Counted from the stretch's first letter, positions 10,189 through 20,338 are shown. The stretch: 64,000 bases of DNA from Kitasatospora cineracea (GCF_003751605.1 NZ_RJVJ01000001.1:5146001-5210000), one strand, 5' to 3'. Notes: generated from the sequence alone by a model not told the origin. Made by a program: numbers and translations.

Positions 10189-11216
10189 CCTCGACCACCC
10201 CGACCACCGGAGTCGACCGCCCGGCCTCCGCCAAGGCCGCCTCCGCACCCGGGCCGCTGTCCCGGCTCGGCGCCCAGAACATCAGCCTGATCGGCGCCCT
10301 GGTCGTCGTGCTGGCCGTCTTCGGGACGCTCAACGACAACTACCTGAGCCTCACCAACCTCCAGGTGATCGCCGAGGCCGCCACCATCACCGGCCTGCTC
10401 GCCGTCGTCCAGACCGTGGTCATCATCTGCGGCGGCCTGGACATCTCGGTCGGCTCCCAGGCCGGCGTCGCCTCCGTCGTCTCCGCGATGGCCTTCACCT
10501 CGGCCGGCTCCAACGCCTACGCGGGCATCGCCGCCGCCGTCGCCGTCGGCCTGCTGATCGGCCTGCTCAACGGCGCGGTCATCGTCTACGGCCGGGTCAA
10601 CCCCACCATCGCCACCCTCGCCGGACTCGCCGCCTACAAGGGCGTCGCCCAGCTGATCTCCGACGGCCGCGCCCAGGGCTACGTCCTCAACGACGACCTC
10701 TTCGTCTTCCTCGGTCGCGGCAAGATCGCCGGACTGCCCGTCATGGTGTGGATCCTGATCGTCGTCGCCCTCGCCGTCCACCTGCTGCTCAAGTACACCG
10801 ACCTGGGCCGCAACCTCTACGCGATCGGCGGCAACGACACCGCCGCCCGCCTGGCGGGCATCAACATCAACAAGTACCTGATCGCCGTCTACGGCCTGAT
10901 CGGCATCGTCGCCGCCCTCGCCGGCGTCCTGCTCACCGCCCGCACCGGCTCCGGCCAGCCCACCTCCGGCAGCGAGGGCCTCGAACTCAAGGCCATCACC
11001 GCCGCCGCCCTCGGCGGCTGCGCCCTCAAGGGCGGCAAGGGCGGCGTCGGCGGCACCCTGCTCGCCGTCGCCCTGCTCGGCTGCCTGGAGAACGGCCTCA
11101 CCGTCCAGGGCATCAACTCCTTCTGGCAGAACGTCGCCCAGGGCGCCCTGCTCGTCGTCGCCGTCGTCATCCAGCAGCGCCGCAGCGGCGAACGCGCCAT
11201 CGGCCTGCCCGCCTGA
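10185..11216 (+). CDS. Sugar ABC transporter permease (AraH/RbsC type)
   Basis: 343 aa with about ten hydrophobic segments. The family landmarks are VIICGGLDISVGS in the middle and AITAAALGGCALKGGKGGVGGT near the C-terminus. The start overlaps the ATPase stop by 4 nt. It forms the membrane channel (homodimer in this family) of the CUT2 system at 7451-11216. Confidence 0.93.
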
Positions 11217-11667
11217 CCCGCCCCCACCACCAGCGCACCACCCCGGAACTCCGCCGGACCGGCCCCTCGGCGCCACCGCAACGAAGCGGCACGGCGCGGC
11301 CGGAGCCCGGCGGACGGGCAGCACGGACTGTTGAGGGTCGGTCCCGCCGCCCACCCCGTACCGGTGGCGTCCCCATCCTGAGCCAGGGACGCCACCGGCC
11401 CGGACCTCGAACCCTCCGCCCCCGCACATCCGAGTCCCCAACTCGGCCCTTACGCCGTGCCGTTCGAGCCCTCCGCTCCGGCACCGCGCCGTTCCCCGAG
11501 CTTTCTCGCCGGCCCCCACGGCCCCCCCCGACGTGTGCCACTTCCCGCCTGCGACGGAGCAGTTGCCGCACTGCTCACCCCGGTGCCCGTCCCACTCGGC
11601 AGCGGCACACCACCCCCACCCGCGCGCCCCCCAGAAAGTGCGCGCACCCCCACCGCAAGGAGTCACC
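11217..11667. other. Spacer containing a 13-bp terminator hairpin (11361-11398)
   Basis: CCGGTGGCGTCCC (11361-11373) pairs with 11386-11398 across a 12-nt loop. It probably ends the ABC operon, leaving the downstream GH27 gene with its own promoter. No other gene or clear operator was seen. Confidence 0.55.
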
Positions 11668-13896
11668 GTGCTCACTCCCCGCACCCCGCGGCCCCGCCGG
11701 GCCGGACGGCGTTCGACGGCGCTCGCCCTCGCCTGCGCCCTGGCCGGCTCGGCCGGTCCGCTGCTGCTCGTCCCGGCCGTCCCGGCCGCCGCCCAGGACA
11801 ACGGCGCCGCGCTGACGCCGCCCATGGGCTGGAGCAGCTGGAGCTTCGTCCGCTACAACCCGACCGAGTCCGTGATCAAGGCCCAGGCCAAGGCGATGTC
11901 CGACAACGGCCTGATCGCGCACGGCTTCAAGTACGTCAACATCGACGACTTCTACTACTACAACACCACCACCACGGTGGACCCGTACGGCCGCTGGCTC
12001 ACCGACACCAGCAAGTTCCCCAACGGCATGAAGCCCGTCGCCGACTACGTGCACGGCCTGGGCGAGAAGTTCGGCATGTACCTCACCGCGGGCGTCCCGG
12101 TCGCCGCGTACAAGCAGAACACGCCGATCGAGGGCACCGGCTTCCACGCCCAGGACATCGTCTCCGACACCTCGAAGTACGAGAACAACTTCGGTCCCGG
12201 GCGCAACGGCATGTACTACATCGACTACAACAAGAACCCGGCCGCCGCCCAGGCCTACCTCAATTCCTGGGCGAATATGCTGGCCTCATGGGGCGTCGAC
12301 TACATCAAGCTCGACGGCGTCGGCACCTGGAACAGCGCCGACATCCAGCACTGGTCGCAGGCCCTGAACCAGACCGGGCGCACCGTCCACCTCGGCCTCT
12401 CGCTGGCCCTGGACGTCAACTACGGCTCCACCTGGGCCAAGTACGCCAACAGCTGGCGTACCGGCGGCGACCTCGAGTGCTACTGCGGCTCCAACGGCAG
12501 CTCCTACCCGCTGACCAAGTGGGACAACGTCGCCCAGCGCTTCACCAGCTCCCCGAACTGGGCCGGGTTCAACGGCCCCGGCAGCTGGAACGACCTGGAC
12601 TCGCTGGAGATCGGCAACGGCCCGGCCGATGCCGGGCTCACCCGCGACGAGATGCAGACCCACATGACCCTGTGGGCGGTCACCAACTCCTCGCTGATGC
12701 TCGGCACCGACCTGACCGCGATGGACCCCACCGACCTGGCGATGCTCAAGAACGACGAGGTCATCGGCGTCAACCAGGCCGGCCGCACCGCCCGCCCGGT
12801 CGACATGCTCTCCCAGCAGCAGGTCTGGTCCGCCCCGAACCCGGACGGCAGCTACACCGTCGCCCTGTTCAACCTCGGCACCTCCTCGGCCGCCGTCACC
12901 GCCGACTGGGCCGACCTGGGCTTCACCGGCACCGCCGCCGTCCGCGACCTGTGGACGCACAGCGACCTCGGCAGTTCCACCGGCTCCTTCGGCGCCACCC
13001 TCGCCCCGCACGCCAGCCGGCTGCTCAGGGTCACCCCGGCCGCCGGTGCCCGCTCCGACCTGCTCCAGTACAACCTGGTCAACGCCTCCACCGGCCAGGC
13101 CCTGGACGTCACGGGCGGCTCCACCGCCGACTCGGCGACCCTGGTACAGAGCGCCCCCGGCACCGCGGCCAGCCAGAAGTGGCAGCTGCTGCCCACCGGC
13201 GACGGCGGGTACAAGCTGAGCAACGTCAACAGCGGCAAGCTCGCCAACATCCCCGGCCCCACCACCACCGCCGGCACCCGGCTGATCCAGTACCACGACG
13301 ACCACAACTCCAACTCGCAGTGGAAGCTCACCCCGACCGGCAACGGCACCTACACCGTCAGCTCCCGCTATGACGGCCTCGACCTCGACGTCTCGGGCGG
13401 CTCGGTCGTCCAGGCCGCCGCCAACGGCGGCGGCACCCAGCAGTGGAAGCTCGTCCCCGTCCCCGTCGCGGGCACCCGCTACAAGGTGGTGAACAGCAAC
13501 AGCGGCGGCCGGCTGGACGTCGACTCCGGCTCCACCGCCGACGGCGCCAAGCTCGTGCAGTGGCAGGACAACGGCCGCAGCAGCCAGCTCTGGACCCTCG
13601 ACGCCAAGGGCGGCGGCGCCTACGCCGTCACCAACGCGGCCAGCGGCAAGCTCGCCAACATCCCCGGCCCCACCACCACTGCAGGCACCCAGCTGATCCA
13701 GTACCACGACGACGGCGGCAGCAACGCCCGCTGGACCCTGGTCGACGCCGGGCCGAACAAGGTCCGGTTCAAGAGCGTCTACGACAACCAGCTCGTCGAC
13801 GTCTCCAACGGCTCCACCAGCAACGGGGCCGCCGCCCTCCAGTGGCCCGCCGACAACGGCGAGAACCAGAACTGGACCCTCGTCCCGACCCCGTGA
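11668..13896 (+). CDS. Secreted atypical GH27 glycosidase with tandem CBM13 lectin domains (alpha-galactosidase or beta-L-arabinopyranosidase)
   Basis: 742 aa. The GTG start has AAGGAG. A signal peptide runs to about residue 38 (VPAAAQ). The catalytic domain opens with TPPMGWSSWSF, carries nucleophile Asp216 in YIKLDG and likely acid/base Asp268 in RTGGDLE, and has VNIDDFYYYN where ordinary alpha-galactosidases have DDCW. From about residue 455, two ricin-type lectin modules follow with repeated SGKLANIPGPTTTAGT blocks and QxW motifs. The layout of GH27 plus sandwich plus CBM13 is that of a Streptomyces subgroup that includes a characterised beta-L-arabinopyranosidase. With an AraF-like importer immediately upstream, release of L-arabinose is plausible but not proven. 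Confidence 0.85.
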   Translation: MLTPRTPRPRRAGRRSTALALACALAGSAGPLLLVPAVPAAAQDNGAALTPPMGWSSWSFVRYNPTESVIKAQAKAMSDNGLIAHGFKYVNIDDFYYYNTTTTVDPYGRWLTDTSKFPNGMKPVADYVHGLGEKFGMYLTAGVPVAAYKQNTPIEGTGFHAQDIVSDTSKYENNFGPGRNGMYYIDYNKNPAAAQAYLNSWANMLASWGVDYIKLDGVGTWNSADIQHWSQALNQTGRTVHLGLSLALDVNYGSTWAKYANSWRTGGDLECYCGSNGSSYPLTKWDNVAQRFTSSPNWAGFNGPGSWNDLDSLEIGNGPADAGLTRDEMQTHMTLWAVTNSSLMLGTDLTAMDPTDLAMLKNDEVIGVNQAGRTARPVDMLSQQQVWSAPNPDGSYTVALFNLGTSSAAVTADWADLGFTGTAAVRDLWTHSDLGSSTGSFGATLAPHASRLLRVTPAAGARSDLLQYNLVNASTGQALDVTGGSTADSATLVQSAPGTAASQKWQLLPTGDGGYKLSNVNSGKLANIPGPTTTAGTRLIQYHDDHNSNSQWKLTPTGNGTYTVSSRYDGLDLDVSGGSVVQAAANGGGTQQWKLVPVPVAGTRYKVVNSNSGGRLDVDSGSTADGAKLVQWQDNGRSSQLWTLDAKGGGAYAVTNAASGKLANIPGPTTTAGTQLIQYHDDGGSNARWTLVDAGPNKVRFKSVYDNQLVDVSNGSTSNGAAALQWPADNGENQNWTLVPTP

Positions 13897-13918
13897 CCCG
13901 TACCCCCTGAACACCCGC

Positions 13919-13959
13919 GCCGGCGGCACCCCCACCCGACCACCCCGGGTGCCGCCGGC
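13919..13959 (+). terminator. 13-bp stem hairpin after the second GH27
   Basis: GCCGGCGGCACCC at 13919-13931 is complementary to 13947-13959, beginning 23 nt beyond the GH27 stop. Confidence 0.65.
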
Positions 13960-14003
13960 CCCACCCGGATGCCGGGGCCGGGGCGGGCTCCCAGAATGAA
14001 GGG

Positions 14004-16694
14004 GTGAGTGAGACCGGGAGACCGCGGGGGCCCAGGATGCCGCGCAGCCTCGCCGCCCGGGTGTTCCTGCTGCAACTGGTCGTCATCGCGGTGCTGGTCG
14101 CCGCCGCACTGGCCGCCCTGGTGGTGCAGGCCCGACAGCGCACCACCCAGGAGGCGTACGACCGCTCGATGTCGGTAGCCGAGTCCTTCGCCCACGCGCC
14201 CGGCACGCTCGCCGCGATGGAGTCCGCCGACCCCAGCGCCGTGCTGCAGCCCGCCGCCGAACAGACCCGGACCAGGGCCGACGTGGCGTACATCGTGGCC
14301 TTCGCTCCCGACGGCACCCGCTGGTCGCACCCCGACCCCACCCTGATCGGCGGCCACGTCTCCGGGAACTTCGCCCCCGCCCTCGCCGGCGAACCCTTCC
14401 AGGAGACCTTCGACAGCACCCTGTTCGGGCGCGCCGTCGACACCACCGTCCCGGTCTTCGACCCCGGCGGGAAGGTCGCCGGACTGGTCTCCGTCGGCAT
14501 CCAGGTGCGCAGCGTCCAGGAGCACCTGCAGGCGCAGCTGCCCGTCCTGTTCGCCGCCGCCGGGACCGCCCTCGCCCTCGCCGCCGCCGGGTCCGCGCTG
14601 GTCAGCCGGCGGCTGCGACGGCAGACCCACGGCCTCGGACCGGCCGAGATGACCCGGATGTACGAGCACCACGACGCCGTGCTGCACGCGGTGCGCGAAG
14701 GCGTGGTGATCACCGGTGACGGCCGCCTCCAGCTCGCCAACGACGAGGCCCGCCGCCTGCTAGCCCTGCCCGCCGACCCCGGCACCGCACTCCCGCTGGA
14801 CGCGCTCGCCCTGCCGCCCGCCCTCGCCGACCTGCTCGCCACCGGCCGCCCGGCCACCGACGAGGTCCACCCCGTCGGCGAACGGCTGCTCGCCGTCAAC
14901 CAGCGCCCGGTGGGACGCTCCGGCCGCCCCCAGGGCGCCGTCGCCACCCTGCGCGACACCACCGAACTGCGCGCCCTGGCCGGCCGCGCCGAGACCGCCC
15001 ACCGCCGCCTCGACCTGCTGTACGCCGCCGGACTGCGGATCGGCACCACCCTCGACGTCACCCGCACCGCCGAGGAACTCGCCCGCGCCGCCGTCCCCGG
15101 ACTCGCCGACTACGCCACCGTCGAACTGCTCGAACCCGTGCTGGCAGGAGCCGAACCCGAACCCGGCAGCACCGCCGTCCGCCGCACCGCCCGCACCGGC
15201 GTCCGCACCGACTTCCCGCTCTACCCGCTCGGCCACCCCGTCGGCACCGCCCCCGCCTCCACCATCCCCGCCGACCTCGCCGCCGGACGCGCCCTGCGGA
15301 TCGACCTGGCAGGCTCCGACGACTGGTGCGCCAACCCCGACCACGCCCGAGACCTGCTCGACTTCGGGCTGCACAGCGTGGTCTCCGTCCCGCTCCAGGC
15401 CCGCGACCTGGTCCTCGGCGTGGTCAACTTCTGGCGCGCCGACCAGCCGCCGTTCACCGACGACGACCTCGCCTTCGCCGAGGAACTCGCCCTGCGCGCC
15501 GCCGTCAGCCTCGACAACGCCCGCCGCTACACCCGCGAGCACGCCACCGCCACCGCCCTGCAGCGCAGCCTGCTGCCCGGCGAACTCCCCGCGCACCGCG
15601 CCGTCGACACCGCCTGGCGCTACCGGGCCGCCGAAGCGGGCGTCGGCGGCGACTGGTTCGACGTCATCCCGCTCTCCGGCGCCCGGGTCGCCCTGGTGGT
15701 CGGCGACGTGGTCGGCCACGGCGTCGGGGCCGCGGCCGCGATGGGACGGCTGCGCACCGCCGTCCACAACTTCTCCGCGCTCGACCTCGACCCCGACGAA
15801 CTCCTCGCCCGGCTCGACGAGTTCGTCACCCGCCTGGACCCCACCGCGGACGGCGGCGCGGTCACCGGCGCGACCTGCCTGTACGCCGTGTACGACCCCG
15901 CCACCGGCCACTGCGCGATGGCCTCGGCCGGCCACCCCCCGCCCGCCCTGCTGCACCCCGACGGCACCGTGCACGTCCCCGACCTGCCGCTCTCCCCGCC
16001 GCTGGGCACCGGCGAGGCGCTGCCCGCCGAGACGATCGGCCTGCACCTCGACGAGGGCACCCTGCTGGTGCTGTTCACCGACGGCCTGCTCCAGCCGCGC
16101 CGCCTCGACCCCGACGACGCCTACACCCTGCTCGCCGGCGCCCTGGCCGGCTCCGACCGCACCCCCGACGGCGCCTGCACCGCCGTCCTGGACGCCCTGC
16201 CGCCCGACCACCCCGACGACGACGTCGCGCTGCTCGTCGCCCGCGCCCGCCGCCTCGACCCCGACCGGATCGCCGAGTGGCGCCTGGAGCGCGACCCCGC
16301 CACCGTCTCCCGCGTCCGCGCCGACATCACCGCGACCCTGGAGCGCTGGGACCTGGCGCACAAGACCTTCACCACCGAGCTGATCATCAGCGAACTCGTC
16401 ACCAACACCATCCGCTACGGCACCGACCCGGTCCGGCTGCGCCTGCTCTGCGACGACCGCCACCTGATCTGCGAGGTCGCCGACGGCAGCAGCACCTCCC
16501 CGCACCTGCGCCGGGCCGCCGACACCGACGAGGGCGGCCGCGGCCTCTACCTGGTGGCCCGGTGCTGCGAGCGCTGGGGCACCCGCTACCTGGACCGCGG
16601 CAAGATCATCTGGGTCGAGCAGGACCTCGCCGAGGAGCCGCCCGCCGCCGAACCGGACGCCGACGCGCTGCTCGACCAGTGGGACGACCTGTGA
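14004..16694 (+). CDS. Membrane sensor PP2C/SpoIIE serine phosphatase with Cache, PAS, GAF and anti-sigma-like HATPase domains
   Basis: 896 aa. A transmembrane helix (about 18-42), an extracytoplasmic Cache-like sensor (about 45-175, similar to DcuS/CitA sensors) and a second helix (about 178-202) come first. A PAS-like region, a GAF domain (about 335-505), a SpoIIE-type phosphatase (about 530-740, with GGDWFDV, GDVVGHG, TGATCLYAVYD and VLFTDGLL) and an RsbW-like HATPase (about 760-880, with ELIISELVTNTIRYG) follow. GTG 14004 has only a close AAGG; ATG 14037 in the same frame is an alternative that shortens the N-terminus by 11 residues. Such proteins are numerous in Streptomyces and control sigma factors through anti-anti-sigma phosphorylation. 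The ligand is unknown. Confidence 0.88.
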   Translation: MSETGRPRGPRMPRSLAARVFLLQLVVIAVLVAAALAALVVQARQRTTQEAYDRSMSVAESFAHAPGTLAAMESADPSAVLQPAAEQTRTRADVAYIVAFAPDGTRWSHPDPTLIGGHVSGNFAPALAGEPFQETFDSTLFGRAVDTTVPVFDPGGKVAGLVSVGIQVRSVQEHLQAQLPVLFAAAGTALALAAAGSALVSRRLRRQTHGLGPAEMTRMYEHHDAVLHAVREGVVITGDGRLQLANDEARRLLALPADPGTALPLDALALPPALADLLATGRPATDEVHPVGERLLAVNQRPVGRSGRPQGAVATLRDTTELRALAGRAETAHRRLDLLYAAGLRIGTTLDVTRTAEELARAAVPGLADYATVELLEPVLAGAEPEPGSTAVRRTARTGVRTDFPLYPLGHPVGTAPASTIPADLAAGRALRIDLAGSDDWCANPDHARDLLDFGLHSVVSVPLQARDLVLGVVNFWRADQPPFTDDDLAFAEELALRAAVSLDNARRYTREHATATALQRSLLPGELPAHRAVDTAWRYRAAEAGVGGDWFDVIPLSGARVALVVGDVVGHGVGAAAAMGRLRTAVHNFSALDLDPDELLARLDEFVTRLDPTADGGAVTGATCLYAVYDPATGHCAMASAGHPPPALLHPDGTVHVPDLPLSPPLGTGEALPAETIGLHLDEGTLLVLFTDGLLQPRRLDPDDAYTLLAGALAGSDRTPDGACTAVLDALPPDHPDDDVALLVARARRLDPDRIAEWRLERDPATVSRVRADITATLERWDLAHKTFTTELIISELVTNTIRYGTDPVRLRLLCDDRHLICEVADGSSTSPHLRRAADTDEGGRGLYLVARCCERWGTRYLDRGKIIWVEQDLAEEPPAAEPDADALLDQWDDL

Positions 16695-16712
16695 GCTCGG
16701 AGTCCGGCGGGG

Positions 16713-17693
16713 TCAGTCCCCGGCTGACGGGTCGACGTCCCGCCCGGTGCGCGCGGACAGCCGGGCAGCGGCGGCGATCCGGGCCGCCGCCACGCCGTCG
16801 CGGGCCGTGATTCCGGCAGGTCGGCCGGTGGTCGTGGCCACGGCGAACGCTCGCAGCCCGGCCACGGTCGGGTGCTCTTCGGGCAGCAGCACGAGTGGGT
16901 GCCCGGCGGCGGTGGAGGCCCCGTCCGGGGCCGGGCCGGAGTCGTGCTGCCAGCTCAGACCGCCGGGTCCGGACAGCCGCACTGTGCTCCGCGTGACCGT
17001 CCCGGGGAGGCCCCAGCGGCCCAGTACCCGGCTGACCGCTCCCGAGGCGTGGGTGAGGACGGTGGTGGCGGCGGCCGTGGGCAGCCCCTGCTCCGACTCG
17101 TGGCACTCGGCGCGGACCCGCACCACCTCCCCGGCCAGCGCCCGGGCCCGGTCGAAGTCGTGCACCGACTGTTCCAGCAGGATCCGCCCGGCGCCGTCGC
17201 CCCGGCCCGCGAACCAGCGCGAACGCACCGGGCAGGCGGCACTCCGGCTGAACTCGAGCACCGTTCCCGGCCCTGCGGGCCGGTCGGCGAGCACCCGGCA
17301 CAGCGACGCGTGGGCGGTGCTCCAGCGATCGAAGGCCGCGGGGAACAGGTGTACCCCGGCCGCATCGGCGGCGTCGGCCGCCCGCCGGGCCTCGTCCGGG
17401 TCGGGGGCCGTCGGCAGCTCGCACACCAGGTCGTACCCGGCCCGGACGGCGGCCCGGACGAGCGGGTAGCGGCCGTGCACGGGCACGCACACGTCGACCA
17501 GCGAGCTGGGGGTGAGCAACTGCCGCAGCGAACCGACCGCGGTGACCCGGTGGAGGGAGTGTGCCGCGGCGAGGCGGTGCTGGAGGCCGTCGGGGGAGTA
17601 GAGCCGGATTCGGGCCCCGAGGGTGAGCCAGGCCGCCAGGCGGGCGCGGGCTCCGGAGCCGGAGCCGATCAGGCCCACGTCGAGGTCGTGCAT
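16713..17693 (-). CDS. Gfo/Idh/MocA-family oxidoreductase
   Basis: 326 aa. A Rossmann fold sits at the N-terminus (VGLIGSGSGARARL), with a reduced NAD loop and VDVCVPVHGRYPLV in place of the usual DV-CTPT-H. CELPTAPDPDEARR stands where EKP is usual, so the family lysine of the EKP motif is missing. This makes catalysis doubtful or divergent. The C-terminal half has LLEQSVHDFDRARALAGEV and resembles the decayed paralogue at 23842-24834. ATG 17693 has GAGGAA upstream; a long upstream open frame is a shadow of the next gene. It converges with the PP2C gene across a short gap. Confidence 0.75.
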   Translation of the reverse strand: MHDLDVGLIGSGSGARARLAAWLTLGARIRLYSPDGLQHRLAAAHSLHRVTAVGSLRQLLTPSSLVDVCVPVHGRYPLVRAAVRAGYDLVCELPTAPDPDEARRAADAADAAGVHLFPAAFDRWSTAHASLCRVLADRPAGPGTVLEFSRSAACPVRSRWFAGRGDGAGRILLEQSVHDFDRARALAGEVVRVRAECHESEQGLPTAAATTVLTHASGAVSRVLGRWGLPGTVTRSTVRLSGPGGLSWQHDSGPAPDGASTAAGHPLVLLPEEHPTVAGLRAFAVATTTGRPAGITARDGVAAARIAAAARLSARTGRDVDPSAGD

Positions 17694-17826
17694 GGCGGGT
17701 GTTCCTCGGTGCTTCGTTCCGGTGGAGAGCCGGCGGGAAAGGGGGCGGGCGGCCCCGGGCACCTGGGGCCTGACAGACCGACGACTGCTCGGTGTGGCCG
17801 TGCCCGGGACCGCCCGGTCGGTGGGG

Positions 17827-17855
17827 CCGGTCCGGAACCGTGCGGTCCGGACCGG
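17827..17855 (-). terminator. 9-bp hairpin downstream of the phospholipase gene
   Basis: CCGGTCCGG (17827-17835) pairs with CCGGACCGG (17847-17855), with further AACC/GGTT pairing possible in the loop. It begins 15 nt past the stop at 17870. Confidence 0.55.
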
Positions 17856-17869
17856 CGGTTGGGGGTGCG

Positions 17870-20338
17870 TCAGGTGCTGGGGCCCAGGACGCGGATCTCG
17901 GCGGCGCTGGTCCAGGTGCCGCGGTTGCCGGCCTCGGTGAGGGCGCGCAGGCGGACCCAGCGGGCGGTGACGGGCGGGAAGGTGACGGCCTTGGCCTTGG
18001 CGTCGTCGGCCCAGGTGCCGGAGGCGACCGGGCTGCTCCAGGTGGTTCCGTCGGAGCTGGTGGCGATCTCGTACCTGCCGATCCGGCCGTTTCCGCCGTC
18101 GAAACGGGGCAGGTAGGTCAGGCCGGTGGCGGTGCGGGCGGTGCCGAGGTCGAAGCGGATGTCGTGCGGGAACGGGTCGGTGGTGGGGTTCCAGCGGGTG
18201 TGCCACATGCTGGTCGGGTTGTCGTCCAGCACGTTGGCGGGCGGGCAGGTGTCGCTGTTGGTCTCCCAGCTGTCCGCGCTGACGGCGCTGACGGGCAGCA
18301 TGCCGATGACAGCGGGGTCGGTGATGGACTCGCGGCCGGTCTCGGCGTGGCCGGCGAAGCGGCGCAGGAAGCCGTCGGCGGTGTTGGCGGTGGCGGTGAG
18401 GTCGTACCAGTGCGAGGAGCCGGTGATGTCCAGGCTCTTGGTGGTGGTCGCGCCGGCCGCGAGGTTGAACGTCCAGGGGCCGTCGGTGCGGTAGGCGTTG
18501 GAGGTGAGGGTGACGGTGCAGGCGGCGCTGCCGTTGTTCTTCATGGTGAGGGTGAGGGTGCCGCCGGGGCCGTCGACCGCCGCGGTGACCTCCGGGTTGG
18601 CGTTGCCGCTGGTGGTGGCGGTGACCCGGTTGCCCTTGAACCGGCGGTGGAAGCCGTTGGGGCCGTACATCGACAGGTCGTAGGCGCCGGTGGGCGTGCC
18701 GCCGACGAAGTAGTCGGTGAGCGTCTTGCCGGCCTCGACGGTGTGCCGCCACGGGCCGTCGGTGCGGTAGTCGTTGGGGCAGATGTAGACGCACTGGCCG
18801 GCCGCGCCGGTGTTGGCCATGTCGATGTAGAAGGTGCCGGCCGTGACGCGGCCCTTGGCCTCGAAGGCGTACGGGATCGGGCGGGCCCTGCGGTGACCGG
18901 CCTCCTGGACCGGCAGTTGCTGGACGGTCGGGATGGTGGGCGAGGGCAGGGTGGAGCACTGGGTCTCGGCGTCGCCGACGTAGTGGCTGGTGTCCGGCAG
19001 GCTCGGCCACGCGGTGGCGGCGGAGGTGAAGTCGAACGCGGAGGTGAGGTCGCCGGTGACGGCCTTGCGCCAGGGGCTGATGTTGGTCTCGGCGACCCCG
19101 AAGACGCTCTCGCAGAAGCGCAGTACCGAGGTGTGGTCGAAGACCTGCGAGCAGACGTAGCCGCCGCGGGTCCACGGCGAGATGACGATCATCGGGACGC
19201 GGAAGCCCAGACCCATCTGCTTGCCGCCCGAAATCTCGCCGCTGGTGGTGACGGTGGACAGACCGTCGCTGTCGGAGGTCGGCGGCATCGGCGGGACCAC
19301 GTGGTCGAAGAAGCCGCCGTTCTCGTCGTAGTTGAGCAGGAAGGCGGTGTTGGCCCACACGTCGGGATGGGCGGCGAGCTGCTTGAGCAGCCGGGCGGTG
19401 AGGTCGGCGCCGACCGCGGGACGGTAGTTGGCGTGCTCGGACTGGAAGGCCGGGGCGACGATCCAACTGACCTGCGGGAGCGTGCCGTTGGCCAGGTCGT
19501 TGCCGAACGCGGCGACCAGGTCGGGGACGGTGGCCAGGCCGCGGTCGTACAGCGGCTGGCCGGCCTTGGCGTTCTTGAAGTTGGCGAACCAGGCGAGTGC
19601 GTTGTCGTCGAAGTTGTCGCTCTGCTGGTAGACCTTCCAGGAGATCCCGGCGTTCTGCAGGCGCTCGGCGTAGGTGGTCCAGGTGAAGCCCGCCGAGGGC
19701 TCGGAGTTGTCCATGATCGCGCTCTGGCCGACCGAGCCGCCGTTGCTGCCGGTGAAGACGTGCAAGCGGTTGGGGTTGGTCTGGGTCAGGGTGGACTGGA
19801 AGTAGTGGTCGCAGATGGTGAAGGCGTTCGCCAGCTCGTAGTAGAAGTCGAGGTCCTTGCGGGCGAAGTGGCCCATGCCGATGGCGGGGTTGCGGGCCGA
19901 GTTCCAGGAGTCGAACTTGCCGCCGTTGTAGATCCCGAGGTCGGTGGACCAGTCCATGGCCGCCGCGCCCGCGCAGATCGAGCTGGTGGTGGCGGTGTTC
20001 ATCCGGAACGGGGCGATGTAGCCGTCCGGGTTGGACGAGTTGGGCTGCTGCCAGACCGGCTTGCCGCCGGGCAGGGTGATCGCGTTGCGGTCGCCGAAGC
20101 CGCGCACGCCGTTCAGGGTGCCGAAGTAGTGGTCGAAGGCCCGGTTCTCCTGCATGAAGATCACGACGTGCTTGACGTCCGCGAGGCTGCCGGACCCGGC
20201 GGCCACCGGGACGGCGGCCAGCTCGCGCACGGCTTGCGACAAGCTGCCGGCAGCGGCGAGGCCGGCCACCGAGGCGGCCGCGCCGGCGGCGCCGAGGAAG
20301 GAACGCCGGCTGAGGGGGCGGCGCTGTTCGTCTGACAT
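17870..20338 (-). CDS. Tat-exported phospholipase C/acid phosphatase-like phosphoesterase with C-terminal F5/8 (CBM32-like) domain
   Basis: 822 aa. The Tat signal has twin arginines at 11-12 (SRRSFLGAAG). The phosphoesterase domain (about 50-480) opens with VVIFMQENRAFDHYFGTL, as in bacterial non-haemolytic phospholipases C. Two copies of the PLC C-terminal domain follow (about 490-680, each with a TDGPW motif). A discoidin-like F5/8 type C module lies at about 690-822 (NVLDDNPTSMWHTRW, GRYEIATSSDG, AAEIRVLGP). The ATG has AGGAGT upstream. The carbohydrate-binding tail is unusual for a phospholipase and suggests binding to sugar-bearing surfaces. Its promoter region shares an element with the glycosidase gene at 42339. 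Confidence 0.9.
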   Translation of the reverse strand: MSDEQRRPLSRRSFLGAAGAAASVAGLAAAGSLSQAVRELAAVPVAAGSGSLADVKHVVIFMQENRAFDHYFGTLNGVRGFGDRNAITLPGGKPVWQQPNSSNPDGYIAPFRMNTATTSSICAGAAAMDWSTDLGIYNGGKFDSWNSARNPAIGMGHFARKDLDFYYELANAFTICDHYFQSTLTQTNPNRLHVFTGSNGGSVGQSAIMDNSEPSAGFTWTTYAERLQNAGISWKVYQQSDNFDDNALAWFANFKNAKAGQPLYDRGLATVPDLVAAFGNDLANGTLPQVSWIVAPAFQSEHANYRPAVGADLTARLLKQLAAHPDVWANTAFLLNYDENGGFFDHVVPPMPPTSDSDGLSTVTTSGEISGGKQMGLGFRVPMIVISPWTRGGYVCSQVFDHTSVLRFCESVFGVAETNISPWRKAVTGDLTSAFDFTSAATAWPSLPDTSHYVGDAETQCSTLPSPTIPTVQQLPVQEAGHRRARPIPYAFEAKGRVTAGTFYIDMANTGAAGQCVYICPNDYRTDGPWRHTVEAGKTLTDYFVGGTPTGAYDLSMYGPNGFHRRFKGNRVTATTSGNANPEVTAAVDGPGGTLTLTMKNNGSAACTVTLTSNAYRTDGPWTFNLAAGATTTKSLDITGSSHWYDLTATANTADGFLRRFAGHAETGRESITDPAVIGMLPVSAVSADSWETNSDTCPPANVLDDNPTSMWHTRWNPTTDPFPHDIRFDLGTARTATGLTYLPRFDGGNGRIGRYEIATSSDGTTWSSPVASGTWADDAKAKAVTFPPVTARWVRLRALTEAGNRGTWTSAAEIRVLGPST

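Noticed and set aside
17792..20335. 847-codon open frame opposite the phospholipase gene
   Set aside because: No RBS, no recognisable domain, antisense to a gene with clear Tat signal and catalytic motifs.
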